From Scybalousia_A sp964639765 (GTDB lineage Bacteria; Bacteroidota; Bacteroidia; Bacteroidales; P3): a DNA stretch of 64,000 bases. The notes under the pieces were generated by a model. It was not told where the DNA came from. It worked only from the letters and a program-made list of their open reading frames with translations, and searched no databases. The DNA is taken from positions 1 through 64,000 of the forward strand of contig CAZXEN010000001.1 of the NCBI GenBank assembly GCA_964639765.1, read 5' to 3'. The translations under genes were made by a program, and so were the position numbers. Shown one piece after another: positions 33,916 through 42,644 of this stretch (position 1 is its first letter; each line of letters starts with the position of its first letter).

Positions 33916-34908
33916 ATGAATAAATACAAATACGTAATAATTATTTTGTTAGCTACTTTTTTCTTTTCTTCCTGCAAAAAAGACGAGAACAAACTGTATG
34001 GCATATCTATTGAGACCAACAAGATGATTAACACCCCGGCAGAAGTCTTTTCTTTACAGCAAGTCAAGATATTTATGGCTTCAAACGACTTTACTTTAAA
34101 AGGACTCCCTTATTTAACAGACAAAATAGCAAAAAAATCAGAGAACTTTTCCTTTTCTCCTTTATATCTGACCTACACTATTGCCCAAGATTCTTTGTTT
34201 GACGAGTATTTAAAGCAATATGAGACAAAGTACAATCTTTCTATTTTGGAAAGAAATAGAAGAATACAAATCTTCAACTCCTTTCTTTCATCTGTTAAAG
34301 AGATAGATTCTTCCATAAACATTCAATCAAAAATTATAGAAAACAACAATAACACCATAAGAATAGAACAATCCCTATATCTAAACCTACAATATGACAA
34401 CATAAACATAGAAGAAGACAAATACTCTTCAAACAAACAAATCACAATATCTGATGATTTTCTTGTTTTGGAAACATCTGAGCAAACAATTGTTGATATT
34501 CTTGTAGGAAACGGCAACTATGCACTTACATTAATTCAACCCGAAAACACAACTTTGCAGGATTATATCTCTTCTTTCAACGAAGAAAAGTATGCTTCGC
34601 TGATAAAACAGATGGAAAATAGAAAAACAAGCATCAAATTCCCTTTCATTGAAATAGATATGAAAGAAAAAATAATAAATGACATAAATCTTTCAGACAA
34701 AGATTCTCTTTTCAGATATCCGAAAGAAGTTTCCTTGGACTGCCATTTTGCATTTAAAGAACTTACTTCAAAGAATACATCTTTTGAACAGACGCTTTTG
34801 AAGTCAAATAACTCAACTTCTATACTGTTTAACAAGGATTTTCTGTTCATTCTCAGGGGGAAAAGTTCCAATCTTATAATGTTTATAGGCTATTATTCTG
34901 CAAATTAA
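33916..34908 (+). CDS. Serpin-like lipoprotein, probably non-inhibitory
   Basis: The 330-aa protein has a lipobox near the N-terminus (FFFSSC, Cys20) and otherwise shows serpin landmarks: NDFTLKGLPYLTD followed by FSFSPLYLTYTIA (compare the serpin FSPLSISYALA), VGNGNYALTLIQPEN (compare GNFSMTIILP), IKFPFIEIDMKEKIIN and a C-terminal FNKDFLFILRGKSSNLIMFIG (compare FLFFIRDKSTGLILFMG). The reactive-centre loop is short and lacks the Ala-rich hinge, so a classical inhibitory mechanism is unlikely. Normal serpins are ~370-400 aa. Serpin family is my reading of motifs, not an alignment. Confidence 0.55.
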   Translation: MNKYKYVIIILLATFFFSSCKKDENKLYGISIETNKMINTPAEVFSLQQVKIFMASNDFTLKGLPYLTDKIAKKSENFSFSPLYLTYTIAQDSLFDEYLKQYETKYNLSILERNRRIQIFNSFLSSVKEIDSSINIQSKIIENNNNTIRIEQSLYLNLQYDNINIEEDKYSSNKQITISDDFLVLETSEQTIVDILVGNGNYALTLIQPENTTLQDYISSFNEEKYASLIKQMENRKTSIKFPFIEIDMKEKIINDINLSDKDSLFRYPKEVSLDCHFAFKELTSKNTSFEQTLLKSNNSTSILFNKDFLFILRGKSSNLIMFIGYYSAN

Positions 34909-34999
34909 ACAACAAATGCAGCAACAATCGTCAAATAACAGGTTATAATTCAAAAAAAAGTAGTAATTTAGCAGATTATTTTGAGAAACATTTTTGGAA

Positions 35000-36604
35000 A
35001 TGAAAAAACACACAATATTTATATTATTTCTATTGGCAATATTCTCCAGCACTGTCTTTGCGCAAGAAAAGAAAGAGGGAGAATACTTGAACTATGAGAA
35101 CAATTACAACGACCTTTTGCACTCTTATTACATTCAAATGAATGAAAAACTCCTTAATGACAGATTTGCCTTAAGCGAATATGCATCTTCTTCTGTTGCT
35201 GTTGCTTCTTCTGTTGCTGATGAAGTTTATGAAAGAAGACTAAAAAGCATACCTTCTGCTGTAGAGCTTACATATAATTCACAAGTAAGAAACCATATCA
35301 TCTATTATCTGGACAGAATGAATAGAAGTGTTGGTGTAATGTTGGGGTTAAGCAAATATTATTTCCCTATATTTGAAGATATTTTGGATAAAAACGGAGT
35401 TCCTACCGATTTAAAGTATCTTGTTATGATAGAAAGTGCATTCAATCCTAAAGCTGTTTCACGGGCAGGCGCAACCGGCTTATGGCAATTTATGTATGCT
35501 ACGGGCAGAATGTACGATTTAAGAGAAAACTCTGTAATTGATGACAGAAGAGATCCGATAAAATCAACTGAAGCTGCTGCAAAGTTTTTAAAAGACCTGT
35601 ATAATATATACAATGACTGGCATCTTGTGTTGGCTGCGTATAATTGCGGACCCGGAAACGTGAATAAAGCAATCAAACGCTCAGGTGGCAAGACTTTTTG
35701 GGAAATATATGATTTTCTTCCTCGCGAAACCAGAAACTATGTTCCGGCTTTTATTGCTGCAACCTATGTAATGAACTTCTATTATGAACATGGCATAAAA
35801 CCAATCGAACTTACTCAGCCTTTAGCTTTGCTAAACGACACCGTAATTGTAAATAAAGACGTCTATTTTGGTCAGATTGCAAGTCTGTTAAACATCTCTG
35901 AGCAAGAAATAGAGAGCATGAACCCTCAATATAAGATGTCTTACATACCTGGAACTCAAGACCGATATTCCTTGAAGCTGCCTTTGAAATACATAGACCA
36001 ATATATTGAGTTGGAAGATTCTATTTCCAACTATGAACTGGAGAAATACCGCAAGGATTTAATCAAAAACAACGGTGGAGACAGCAATGTATATGTTACA
36101 AAAACAATATATCATAAAGTAAAGAGAGGAGAAGGCTGGACTTCTATTGCAAAAAAATACGGAGTATCTGTATCTGAACTCAGGGCATGGAACAGAAAAG
36201 TCAAGACAAACAATATAAAAGCCGGTACTCTGTTGGCTATCAAACAAAGAGTTGCTGTTGAGAAGGAAAAAATCATAGAAAAAGATGACAGCGAAAACAA
36301 GTCTTCATTTGAACAGAACGAAATCGTGGAGGCAAACAATTCCGATAACCAGATAGAGTCAAGCAAAGAGTTAAAAAAGACCGTAAAAGAGACCCCTAAA
36401 AACAATACCCAAAAGAAAGAAACTACTAAAAAGGATACAAAGAAAACAAACAAATCTCAATCCCATAGCGTAAAATCGGGAGAGACTCTTTCTTCCATAG
36501 CTAAAAAATACGGTACAACGGAACAAAAACTTATGAAACTTAACGGATTGAACAAAAAGTCTGCCAACAAAATAAGAGTCGGTCAAAAAATAAAGATAAA
36601 ATAA
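35000..36604 (+). CDS. MltD-like lytic transglycosylase with two LysM domains
   Basis: The 534-aa secreted protein has a signal peptide (IFILFLLAIFSSTVFAQ), an SLT domain with the catalytic Glu in MIESAFNP (~residue 152) plus SRAGATGLWQFM and AYNCGPGNV, and two LysM domains: YHKVKRGEGWTSIAKKYGV (~370) and SHSVKSGETLSSIAKKYGT (~490). Between them is a Lys/Asn/Ser-rich linker (~415-485). It cleaves the glycan backbone to anhydromuropeptides in the periplasm. It lies 6 bp before the flippase gene. Confidence 0.92.
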   Translation: MKKHTIFILFLLAIFSSTVFAQEKKEGEYLNYENNYNDLLHSYYIQMNEKLLNDRFALSEYASSSVAVASSVADEVYERRLKSIPSAVELTYNSQVRNHIIYYLDRMNRSVGVMLGLSKYYFPIFEDILDKNGVPTDLKYLVMIESAFNPKAVSRAGATGLWQFMYATGRMYDLRENSVIDDRRDPIKSTEAAAKFLKDLYNIYNDWHLVLAAYNCGPGNVNKAIKRSGGKTFWEIYDFLPRETRNYVPAFIAATYVMNFYYEHGIKPIELTQPLALLNDTVIVNKDVYFGQIASLLNISEQEIESMNPQYKMSYIPGTQDRYSLKLPLKYIDQYIELEDSISNYELEKYRKDLIKNNGGDSNVYVTKTIYHKVKRGEGWTSIAKKYGVSVSELRAWNRKVKTNNIKAGTLLAIKQRVAVEKEKIIEKDDSENKSSFEQNEIVEANNSDNQIESSKELKKTVKETPKNNTQKKETTKKDTKKTNKSQSHSVKSGETLSSIAKKYGTTEQKLMKLNGLNKKSANKIRVGQKIKIK

Positions 36605-36610
36605 CCACTC

Positions 36611-38146
36611 ATGGCAACAAACGACAACTCCCTTAGTGGTTCAAAAATAGCAAAAAATACACTTATTCTCTATTTCCGTATGTTTTTGCTAATGATTATT
36701 AGCCTCTATACGAGTAGAGTTGTATTGAAAGTATTGGGGGTTGATGACTTTGGAATATACAATGTTGTAGCGGGAGTGGTTGCAATGTTTGCCATTCTGT
36801 CTCAAAGTCTTTCCACTGCAATAAGCCGCTTTCTTACCTTTGAACTTGGAAAAAACAATCCCAATAAGCTCAAACGGATATTCTCCACAGCTCTTTCCGT
36901 GCAGATATTCATGGCTTTGGGATTGATAATCATCTGTGAACCGATAGCCATTTGGTTTCTGAATACCCATCTGCAGATTCCGGTGACAAGACTTTACGCT
37001 GCCAACTGGGTTTTGCAGTGTTCCATACTTATTTTTTTAATTAATTTGATTTCAGTTCCTTTTAATGCAGCCATAATTGCTCATGAAAGAATGAGTGCTT
37101 TTGCATATATTTCCCTTATTGAAGGAAGTGCAAAGCTGTTAATAGCATTTTTGATTACATTTTCTTCGTTTGACAAACTTATAACCTATGCAATATTGAT
37201 GCTTTTGGTGGATTTGCTGATAAAAGGCGTGTATGTAATATACTGCGGGAAGAAGTTTGCAGAATGCAGGTACAGATTTATTTACGACAAATCGCTTCTC
37301 AAGGAAATAGGCAGCTTTGCCGGTTGGAATTTTATTGGCAATGGTGTATGGATTCTTAACACTCAGGGAATAAATATTCTTACAAACCTGTTTTTTCACG
37401 TTAAAGTAAATGCAGCACGAGGTGTTGCCACCCAAGTTGGAAATGCAGTGCAACAGTTTGTAAACAATTTCACCACCGCTCTCAATCCTCAGATTACCAA
37501 ATCCTACGCCATGGGAGAATACTCCTACATGAACAAGCTGATATTCAAAGGTGCAAAGTATTCTTACTTCCTTATGTTCTTCTTTGCCTTGCCTATCTGT
37601 CTGGAAACTGAACAAATCCTGAATATATGGCTGCATAAAGTACCTGAATATTCCATTGTTTTTGTACGGCTTACTTTTGTTGCATCTCTTTGTACCGTAA
37701 CTGCAGACACATTGGTCAGGGCTATGTTCGCCACAGGTAGGATAAAAAAATATCAAATCGTCGTTGGCACAATCGGACTTATGAATTTTCCGCTCACATA
37801 TTTGGCTTTCAAGCTTGGTTGTCCTCCTTGGGCTGCTTATATTGTTTATGCAGTCATCTATTTTATCCTGATTTTTGTACGTTTGTTTTTGGTTAAGGAA
37901 TTGATAACCTTGTCTGCAGGAGATTATATCAAGAATGTATTGCTGAATATTTTGTTTGTCTCTACAGTTTCATCCATTTTTCCTTTTGCGATAAGGTATT
38001 TTATGCCTCAAAGCATGGTTCGTCTGCTGATTGTCTTCGTACTAAGTTTCATTTCTTGTGCCGCAAGTATATATTTCCTTGGTCTTGACAAGAGCGAAAA
38101 AGCATTCTTCCTTGGCAAACTGAAGAAACTTCTCCATAGAAAATAG
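36611..38146 (+). CDS. Polysaccharide/lipid-linked oligosaccharide flippase (MATE/Wzx-type)
   Basis: The 511-aa membrane protein has 12-14 helices and the start FYFRMFLL-like LILYFRMFLLMIISLYTSRVVLKVLGVDDFGIYNVVAGVV, the usual N-terminus of Bacteroidetes Wzx-type proteins. A NQ/RG-type segment (FTTALNPQITKSYAMGE) lies near residue 300. It probably flips an undecaprenyl-linked sugar across the inner membrane. Operon with mltD-like gene (6-bp gap). The sugar is unknown. Confidence 0.85.
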   Translation: MATNDNSLSGSKIAKNTLILYFRMFLLMIISLYTSRVVLKVLGVDDFGIYNVVAGVVAMFAILSQSLSTAISRFLTFELGKNNPNKLKRIFSTALSVQIFMALGLIIICEPIAIWFLNTHLQIPVTRLYAANWVLQCSILIFLINLISVPFNAAIIAHERMSAFAYISLIEGSAKLLIAFLITFSSFDKLITYAILMLLVDLLIKGVYVIYCGKKFAECRYRFIYDKSLLKEIGSFAGWNFIGNGVWILNTQGINILTNLFFHVKVNAARGVATQVGNAVQQFVNNFTTALNPQITKSYAMGEYSYMNKLIFKGAKYSYFLMFFFALPICLETEQILNIWLHKVPEYSIVFVRLTFVASLCTVTADTLVRAMFATGRIKKYQIVVGTIGLMNFPLTYLAFKLGCPPWAAYIVYAVIYFILIFVRLFLVKELITLSAGDYIKNVLLNILFVSTVSSIFPFAIRYFMPQSMVRLLIVFVLSFISCAASIYFLGLDKSEKAFFLGKLKKLLHRK

Positions 38147-38158
38147 ACCATAAAAAAA

Positions 38159-38231
38159 GTCTTGATTTTCGTGAAAAAAGATCAAGACTTTACTACAAAA
38201 AGATCAAGAGTTTTTTCTCAAAATCCAACTC
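38159..38231. repeat. Phased 21/22-bp repeat array E (4 units)
   Basis: Cores GTCTTGAT (38159), ATCAAGAC (38181), ATCAAGAG (38203) and TCCAACTC (38224) are 22, 22 and 21 bp apart. The first two are inverted and can pair as an 11-bp stem. The array fills the gap between convergent flippase and btuG-like genes. Confidence 0.65.
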
Positions 38232-38234
38232 TTT

Positions 38235-39299
38235 TTACTCTGCTTTCTTGACTATTTTGCTTGGATTTATAAGTGTTGGAAATTTATATAGGAAATCCCC
38301 GTCAATATTGAAAGCAAACACATCTCCTGAAGCAGTGAAATTCTTTGCATCTGTCACATATACAGTATTTTCTATTACATTTATGTGATAAGGCATCATC
38401 ATTCCCTGCACAGTCTCCTGATGCAGAACGACAGGAGTGCCGCTCAGGTTGTTTATATCCAGATAGGAGAAGTTGAAATCCTTGTTTGACGTCGGACTTG
38501 AGTAAGGAGAAGTATAGAAAAAGTAAAGTCTGTCCTGCCAAAAGCCAAAATCGGCTATATTTTTTGTCAAAGTCTGTTCTATTTCTGCATTGTTTATCAC
38601 TGTCAATTGAGGAGCTGCAAAATAATTTCCTGTGGAAAGTACATAAACCTTTCCTCTATAGGCCTTTAAGATTTGAGGATTTTCCATGACATATATCAGT
38701 TTTTCAAACGTAAAGCCTCCTATATCTATCACAGCCACCGTTTTATCGTAATTAGGAAAGTCCAATCCTCCTGAATTAGCAACATATATTTTACCGTTTG
38801 CAACATCTATGCCTTCAGGATAACGTCCTTGAGTTGTACAAGTTGCGACCACTGTATTGCTTTTTGCGTCTATCTTTACAACATTTCCGTCCCAGCAGGA
38901 AACATAAAGATAATCTCCGAAAGAAGTCAAATGTCTTGGCTTGCGGTTGTTGCCGTTTTTATCCACAATGCTGATTCTCGCAATCTGGGAACCTGTCTTC
39001 ATATCCAGAACCCAAACGCAGGCACTTTCTGTTACAACTATATAGAGTTTATTGCCAAGAGCCAGCATATCATTTGCATTTTTACCCAAGCCTGTTGCAA
39101 AATAATCGTTTATGCTAAGGCTGTCTTTGAAACTAAAAAGAGTAAGAGAAGAATTGTTGTCGGCGCCTGTACCTTCACAAAGCACATAAAGACCAGAAGA
39201 ATCTTCGGTTTTTTTTCTTACCGCTTCGTCTTCGTCCTTGAAACAGGAAGAGAACAGCATCAAGACTGAAATTAACAGGATAAAATTTCTTTTTTTCAT
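38235..39299 (-). CDS. BtuG-like beta-propeller surface lipoprotein
   Basis: The 354-aa lipoprotein (lipobox LFSSC, ~Cys19) is a repeated-blade beta-propeller of the YncE/DUF5074 type: GLYVLCEGTGADNNSSLTLF, NDMLALGNKLYIVVTES, GSQIARISIVD, NTVVATCTTQGRYPEGIDVANGKIYVANSGG. Its start overlaps the TonB receptor stop by 4 bp. In Bacteroides, BtuG is a propeller lipoprotein that sits on BtuB and captures cobalamin. The pairing here suggests the same role, though other ligands are possible. Confidence 0.7.
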   Translation of the reverse strand: MKKRNFILLISVLMLFSSCFKDEDEAVRKKTEDSSGLYVLCEGTGADNNSSLTLFSFKDSLSINDYFATGLGKNANDMLALGNKLYIVVTESACVWVLDMKTGSQIARISIVDKNGNNRKPRHLTSFGDYLYVSCWDGNVVKIDAKSNTVVATCTTQGRYPEGIDVANGKIYVANSGGLDFPNYDKTVAVIDIGGFTFEKLIYVMENPQILKAYRGKVYVLSTGNYFAAPQLTVINNAEIEQTLTKNIADFGFWQDRLYFFYTSPYSSPTSNKDFNFSYLDINNLSGTPVVLHQETVQGMMMPYHINVIENTVYVTDAKNFTASGDVFAFNIDGDFLYKFPTLINPSKIVKKAE

Positions 39300-41263
39300 A
39301 GACTGATATTTAATTTTAGGTTATAGTTTCTTCCCATCATCGGATAGGAACGGATAACTTCGTATTGTTTATTGAGTATATTATTTACCGAGAACGTGAT
39401 TTTCAACTTTCCATACTTTGTTTGCTGAATGTAGGAAAGGCTTGTGGAATGGTCAGCATAGTGAGGCAGAAGATTAAAACTGATATTTTCAGGCAGGGAA
39501 TAGCGGTTATCCACAAGCATACAGACATATCCCAAGGAAAATCTTTGCCACTCCACAGCGGAAATTACAGAATAGACCTGTTCAGGAGAATAAGGCAGCA
39601 GATGTTTGTAGGTAATGGAAGTTTTTTCGTTGTCCATTGCATGTGAATACGAATAGTTTAACTTCAAATCAAAAGAAACCTGCCTTATTTTTGCCCACAA
39701 TCCTACACGGACATCAAAACCATAAATCTCCACTTTTCCATAGTTTATCATGGACCAAAGATAAATATTCTTGGGAACTGCCACTATTTTGTTAGTTACA
39801 TCGTTGTAATACAGACTAAGTTCGCTTGAAAGGCCAAAAAACTTGAAGTCCTTTTCATAACTGTTGGTAAAAGAAAACTGGGAAGTATTTTCCGGTTTCA
39901 AGTCTCTTGAACCTACTCTTCTATAATACAACTCATTGAATGTAGGCATACGGAATATATTCTTGTAAAACAAAGTGGAAGTAAAACCTTTGTGCTTAAA
40001 TTTTACAGAAACAAAAGGAGAGAAATGGTTAGTACTGGTGGTTTTATCCAAATAGTTGTCCAAATAATAGGAATGTAAAACATTTGCTGTCAAATAGAAG
40101 TATTTCAGAAACTGGAAATCAACAACAAATGCAGTAAGAGAAGAAAACCTCTGTGGCTTATCGTCCATCTGGGGTATGGCTTTCAGCGTATTGTAGTACA
40201 AATCATTGGTAAAGGTAAAGAACAAATTATCTTTTGGCTGAAAACTTACAGCATTGTTATCGTAAAAAAGAAACTGTCTGTATTCGTCATCTTCACCTCC
40301 TAAACCATTTGACAACAAAGGGTCTATATATTCTGTGTAATTATAATCAACCTTGAAATTGTTCTTGTAGGTAAACAAGCCATTGAGGAATGATGTGTAG
40401 GAAGTCTGCAAAAAAAAGTTTTTGTTGTAAAGTCTTTCCTTGCTATTCATATAGTACAATGTAACAGCTGAAGGCAATCCTCTGTCAGAGTAGTATGCAA
40501 AAGCTTTAAGTTTCAATGTGTTTGTGCGGTTTATGTTCCAAAACCAGTTGATTTCTGCTTTGGATGAAAGGATGTCGTTGTTTTCTCTTTTAAGTTTTTC
40601 TGTCTTTTGTTCAGATGACAGCCCATAGTGCAGAACAAAAGGATAGTTCCCCTTGGAATCAAGAACATCAAAGTAAGTAGTAAGAATATTATCCTTGTTT
40701 AATCTATAGGCAAAAAAGACATTGCTGCTGAAAGTATTGAAAGAACCGTATGAAAAGGAAATGTCTGTACGTGTTTTTCTGTCATTCAGGTTTGGTTTCT
40801 CTGTCTGTATGCTCAGACTTGAAGCACTTGCCAAAGAAGTCGCCGTTGGCAGGCTCGGAGTAAATTGTCCGTTCGCCAAAGACAAAGATTCTATGGAAGA
40901 CAATGTATATTTTCCCAAATCAACTTGACCACTTTGATTGTCAAATATATTTACCCCGTCATAAAGTATTGCAGTATGATTGGCAGAAAGACCTCTTACA
41001 CTGATAGTTTTAACTCCTCCTAATCCACCGTAGTCTTTTATTATCGTACCACTGAGAAACTTTGCGGCATCTCCTACAGAATTGGTATTCAAAGCTTGTA
41101 ATTCCTTCTTTTTTAAAGCATCTCCAGAAGGAGTTCTTTCCAACAGATTTATCTTTTCAGCACTGACGACAACACTATCCAATGTCTTTGTCTTAAGACT
41201 GTCCTGTCCAAACAAAGGCACAAAAGAAAAAACAAACAATATCACTATTGCAAGATACTTCAT
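39296..41263 (-). CDS. TonB-dependent outer-membrane receptor, BtuB-like
   Basis: The 655-aa protein has a signal peptide (IVILFVFSFVPLFGQ), a TonB-box-like DSVVVSAEK, a plug with LERTPSGDALKKKEL and GGVKTISVRGLSANHTAILYDGVNI (residues ~86-110), and a long beta-barrel ending in a Leu-rich strand (NYNLKLNISL). It is shorter than SusC-type receptors and lacks their N-terminal carboxypeptidase-like domain, so it fits vitamin or siderophore uptake. With the BtuG-like gene it probably imports a cobalamin-type ligand. No cobalamin riboswitch core is visible upstream. Confidence 0.8.
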   Translation of the reverse strand: MKYLAIVILFVFSFVPLFGQDSLKTKTLDSVVVSAEKINLLERTPSGDALKKKELQALNTNSVGDAAKFLSGTIIKDYGGLGGVKTISVRGLSANHTAILYDGVNIFDNQSGQVDLGKYTLSSIESLSLANGQFTPSLPTATSLASASSLSIQTEKPNLNDRKTRTDISFSYGSFNTFSSNVFFAYRLNKDNILTTYFDVLDSKGNYPFVLHYGLSSEQKTEKLKRENNDILSSKAEINWFWNINRTNTLKLKAFAYYSDRGLPSAVTLYYMNSKERLYNKNFFLQTSYTSFLNGLFTYKNNFKVDYNYTEYIDPLLSNGLGGEDDEYRQFLFYDNNAVSFQPKDNLFFTFTNDLYYNTLKAIPQMDDKPQRFSSLTAFVVDFQFLKYFYLTANVLHSYYLDNYLDKTTSTNHFSPFVSVKFKHKGFTSTLFYKNIFRMPTFNELYYRRVGSRDLKPENTSQFSFTNSYEKDFKFFGLSSELSLYYNDVTNKIVAVPKNIYLWSMINYGKVEIYGFDVRVGLWAKIRQVSFDLKLNYSYSHAMDNEKTSITYKHLLPYSPEQVYSVISAVEWQRFSLGYVCMLVDNRYSLPENISFNLLPHYADHSTSLSYIQQTKYGKLKITFSVNNILNKQYEVIRSYPMMGRNYNLKLNISL

Positions 41264-41375
41264 TAAACAAGAAAATGTATGTTGTTGTTATTTTTTTGCA
41301 AAAGTAGTATTTTTTTACAAAATCTTATGAAAAAATAAAAAATAATACCTAACTTTGCAAAAATCTTGTTGGTTT

Positions 41376-41510
41376 ATGTTTCTCTATATGTTAAATATAA
41401 GAAATATATTGACCTGTCAGATATTAAGGATGCCTGTTGCCTTATTGTGTATTTTGTTTTGCAGTAATATTATGTATGAAAAAACAGGAGAAGTAATGTT
41501 GGTCTGTTAA
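41376..41510 (+). CDS. Possible 44-aa small protein
   Basis: In the 332-bp gap between the btuB-like gene and the next plus-strand gene, an ATG at 41376 opens 44 codons to TAA at 41508. The product has a hydrophobic stretch with a Cys (MPVALLCILFCSN) reminiscent of a lipoprotein or membrane peptide. A -7-like TAACTTTG lies at 41350-41357, without a good -33 element. Weak evidence; the rest of the gap shows no gene. Confidence 0.25.
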   Translation: MFLYMLNIRNILTCQILRMPVALLCILFCSNIMYEKTGEVMLVC

Positions 41511-41595
41511 TACAATTCAAAAAATAGAATTAAAACGCAAAGATATAAACATTTTATTGTATTTTTGCAGTTTGAAAGAATAACAATATTTAGTC

Positions 41596-42588
41596 ATGAA
41601 GAAAAATAATTTATTTATACTTGTAGTTTTTTGCTTCTTAATAAGCAGCTTGAAAGGTCAGGATATTCCTTACAGAACCAATGATTTCAACCTTTTGGGT
41701 TATGTAAAGACGCTTAGATATATGAAATTCGAAGCTGATACTACAATAAAGAACCAGCGTTCTTCTTTTATTGAAGATTATCAATTGAGTTTTGCAAACA
41801 ACAGACTTCTACAAGAAAGAATAAACTTCATAGGAGGACAAAGCGACAGAAAAACTACATACGAATATAACAACAAAAGACAACTTGTTAAGGAAACAAT
41901 AACAGAAAAAGACGGAAAGGTTGTCAGCGTTACAACATATACCTATAATAATATAGGAAGACTTGCTACTCTTAAAGAAATATCTTATCCAAACAGCAGA
42001 GGAGGAGCAAACAAGGTTGTAAAAGAAGAAGTTTTTACTTATAACACGAAAGGTTTGCTTGTAGAAAGAAGCATAAGCAGTGATAATAAAGGTGGAAATA
42101 AACTGATAAAGTACTTTTATGGTCCTGCAGATTCTTTGATTTCTACCGTTACAACTTACAAACACAACTCAAATGTTGATAAAGTAGATTATAAACGAGC
42201 TTTCAATAATTTAGTTGTAGAATGTATCCGTTTGAGAAATGATAAATTGACAAAAAGAGAGACTTATGTTTGGGACGATGATGCACGATTAATCAATAAA
42301 GATGTTTATCAAAGGGACAATAAGAAGATTCTTTCCTATACTTATAAATATGATGAGCATGATAATCTCATTAGCGAGGTTGCTGTTGATGACAAGGAAG
42401 TAAAAACCATTGAGTATTACTATAAATATGAAAAAGACAAGTTCTTTAATTGGACGAAACGCTCTGTATATGACAGACAAGATTTAAAATATACAGAAGT
42501 AAGAACAATAGAATACTTTGATAAAACTCATTTTTACGAGGATTTGAAAGATGCAGATACAGGAAGAATACTAAAAGACAATGAATAA
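41596..42588 (+). CDS. Secreted RHS/YD-repeat-like protein
   Basis: The 330-aa protein has a signal peptide (FILVVFCFLISSLKGQ) and a series of YD-like repeats: TTYEYNNKRQLVKETITEKDGK, TYTYNNIGRLATLKEI, VFTYNTKGLLVERSISS, SYTYKYDEHDNLISEVAV. This is the beta-strand repeat seen in RHS and in short Bacteroidetes secreted proteins. No toxin domain follows, and the ~20-residue periods are less regular at the ends. Function unknown. A -7-like TATTTTTG lies at 41560. Confidence 0.68.
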   Translation: MKKNNLFILVVFCFLISSLKGQDIPYRTNDFNLLGYVKTLRYMKFEADTTIKNQRSSFIEDYQLSFANNRLLQERINFIGGQSDRKTTYEYNNKRQLVKETITEKDGKVVSVTTYTYNNIGRLATLKEISYPNSRGGANKVVKEEVFTYNTKGLLVERSISSDNKGGNKLIKYFYGPADSLISTVTTYKHNSNVDKVDYKRAFNNLVVECIRLRNDKLTKRETYVWDDDARLINKDVYQRDNKKILSYTYKYDEHDNLISEVAVDDKEVKTIEYYYKYEKDKFFNWTKRSVYDRQDLKYTEVRTIEYFDKTHFYEDLKDADTGRILKDNE

Positions 42589-42607
42589 ATCCTAAAACAG
42601 AAAGAAC

Positions 42608-42640
42608 AGATGGACGAACAATTGACTGCTCGTCCATTTT
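42608..42640 (+). terminator. Terminator after the YD-repeat gene
   Basis: Stem ATGGACGA / TCGTCCAT (42608-42615, 42628-42635) followed by TTTTCTTTT, between convergent genes. Confidence 0.8.
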
Positions 42641-42644
42641 TCTT

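Noticed and set aside
41264..41595. Cobalamin riboswitch upstream of the btuB-like gene
   Set aside because: No conserved cobalamin core (such as a GCCACTG-like stretch) was found on the minus strand; recorded only as an absence.
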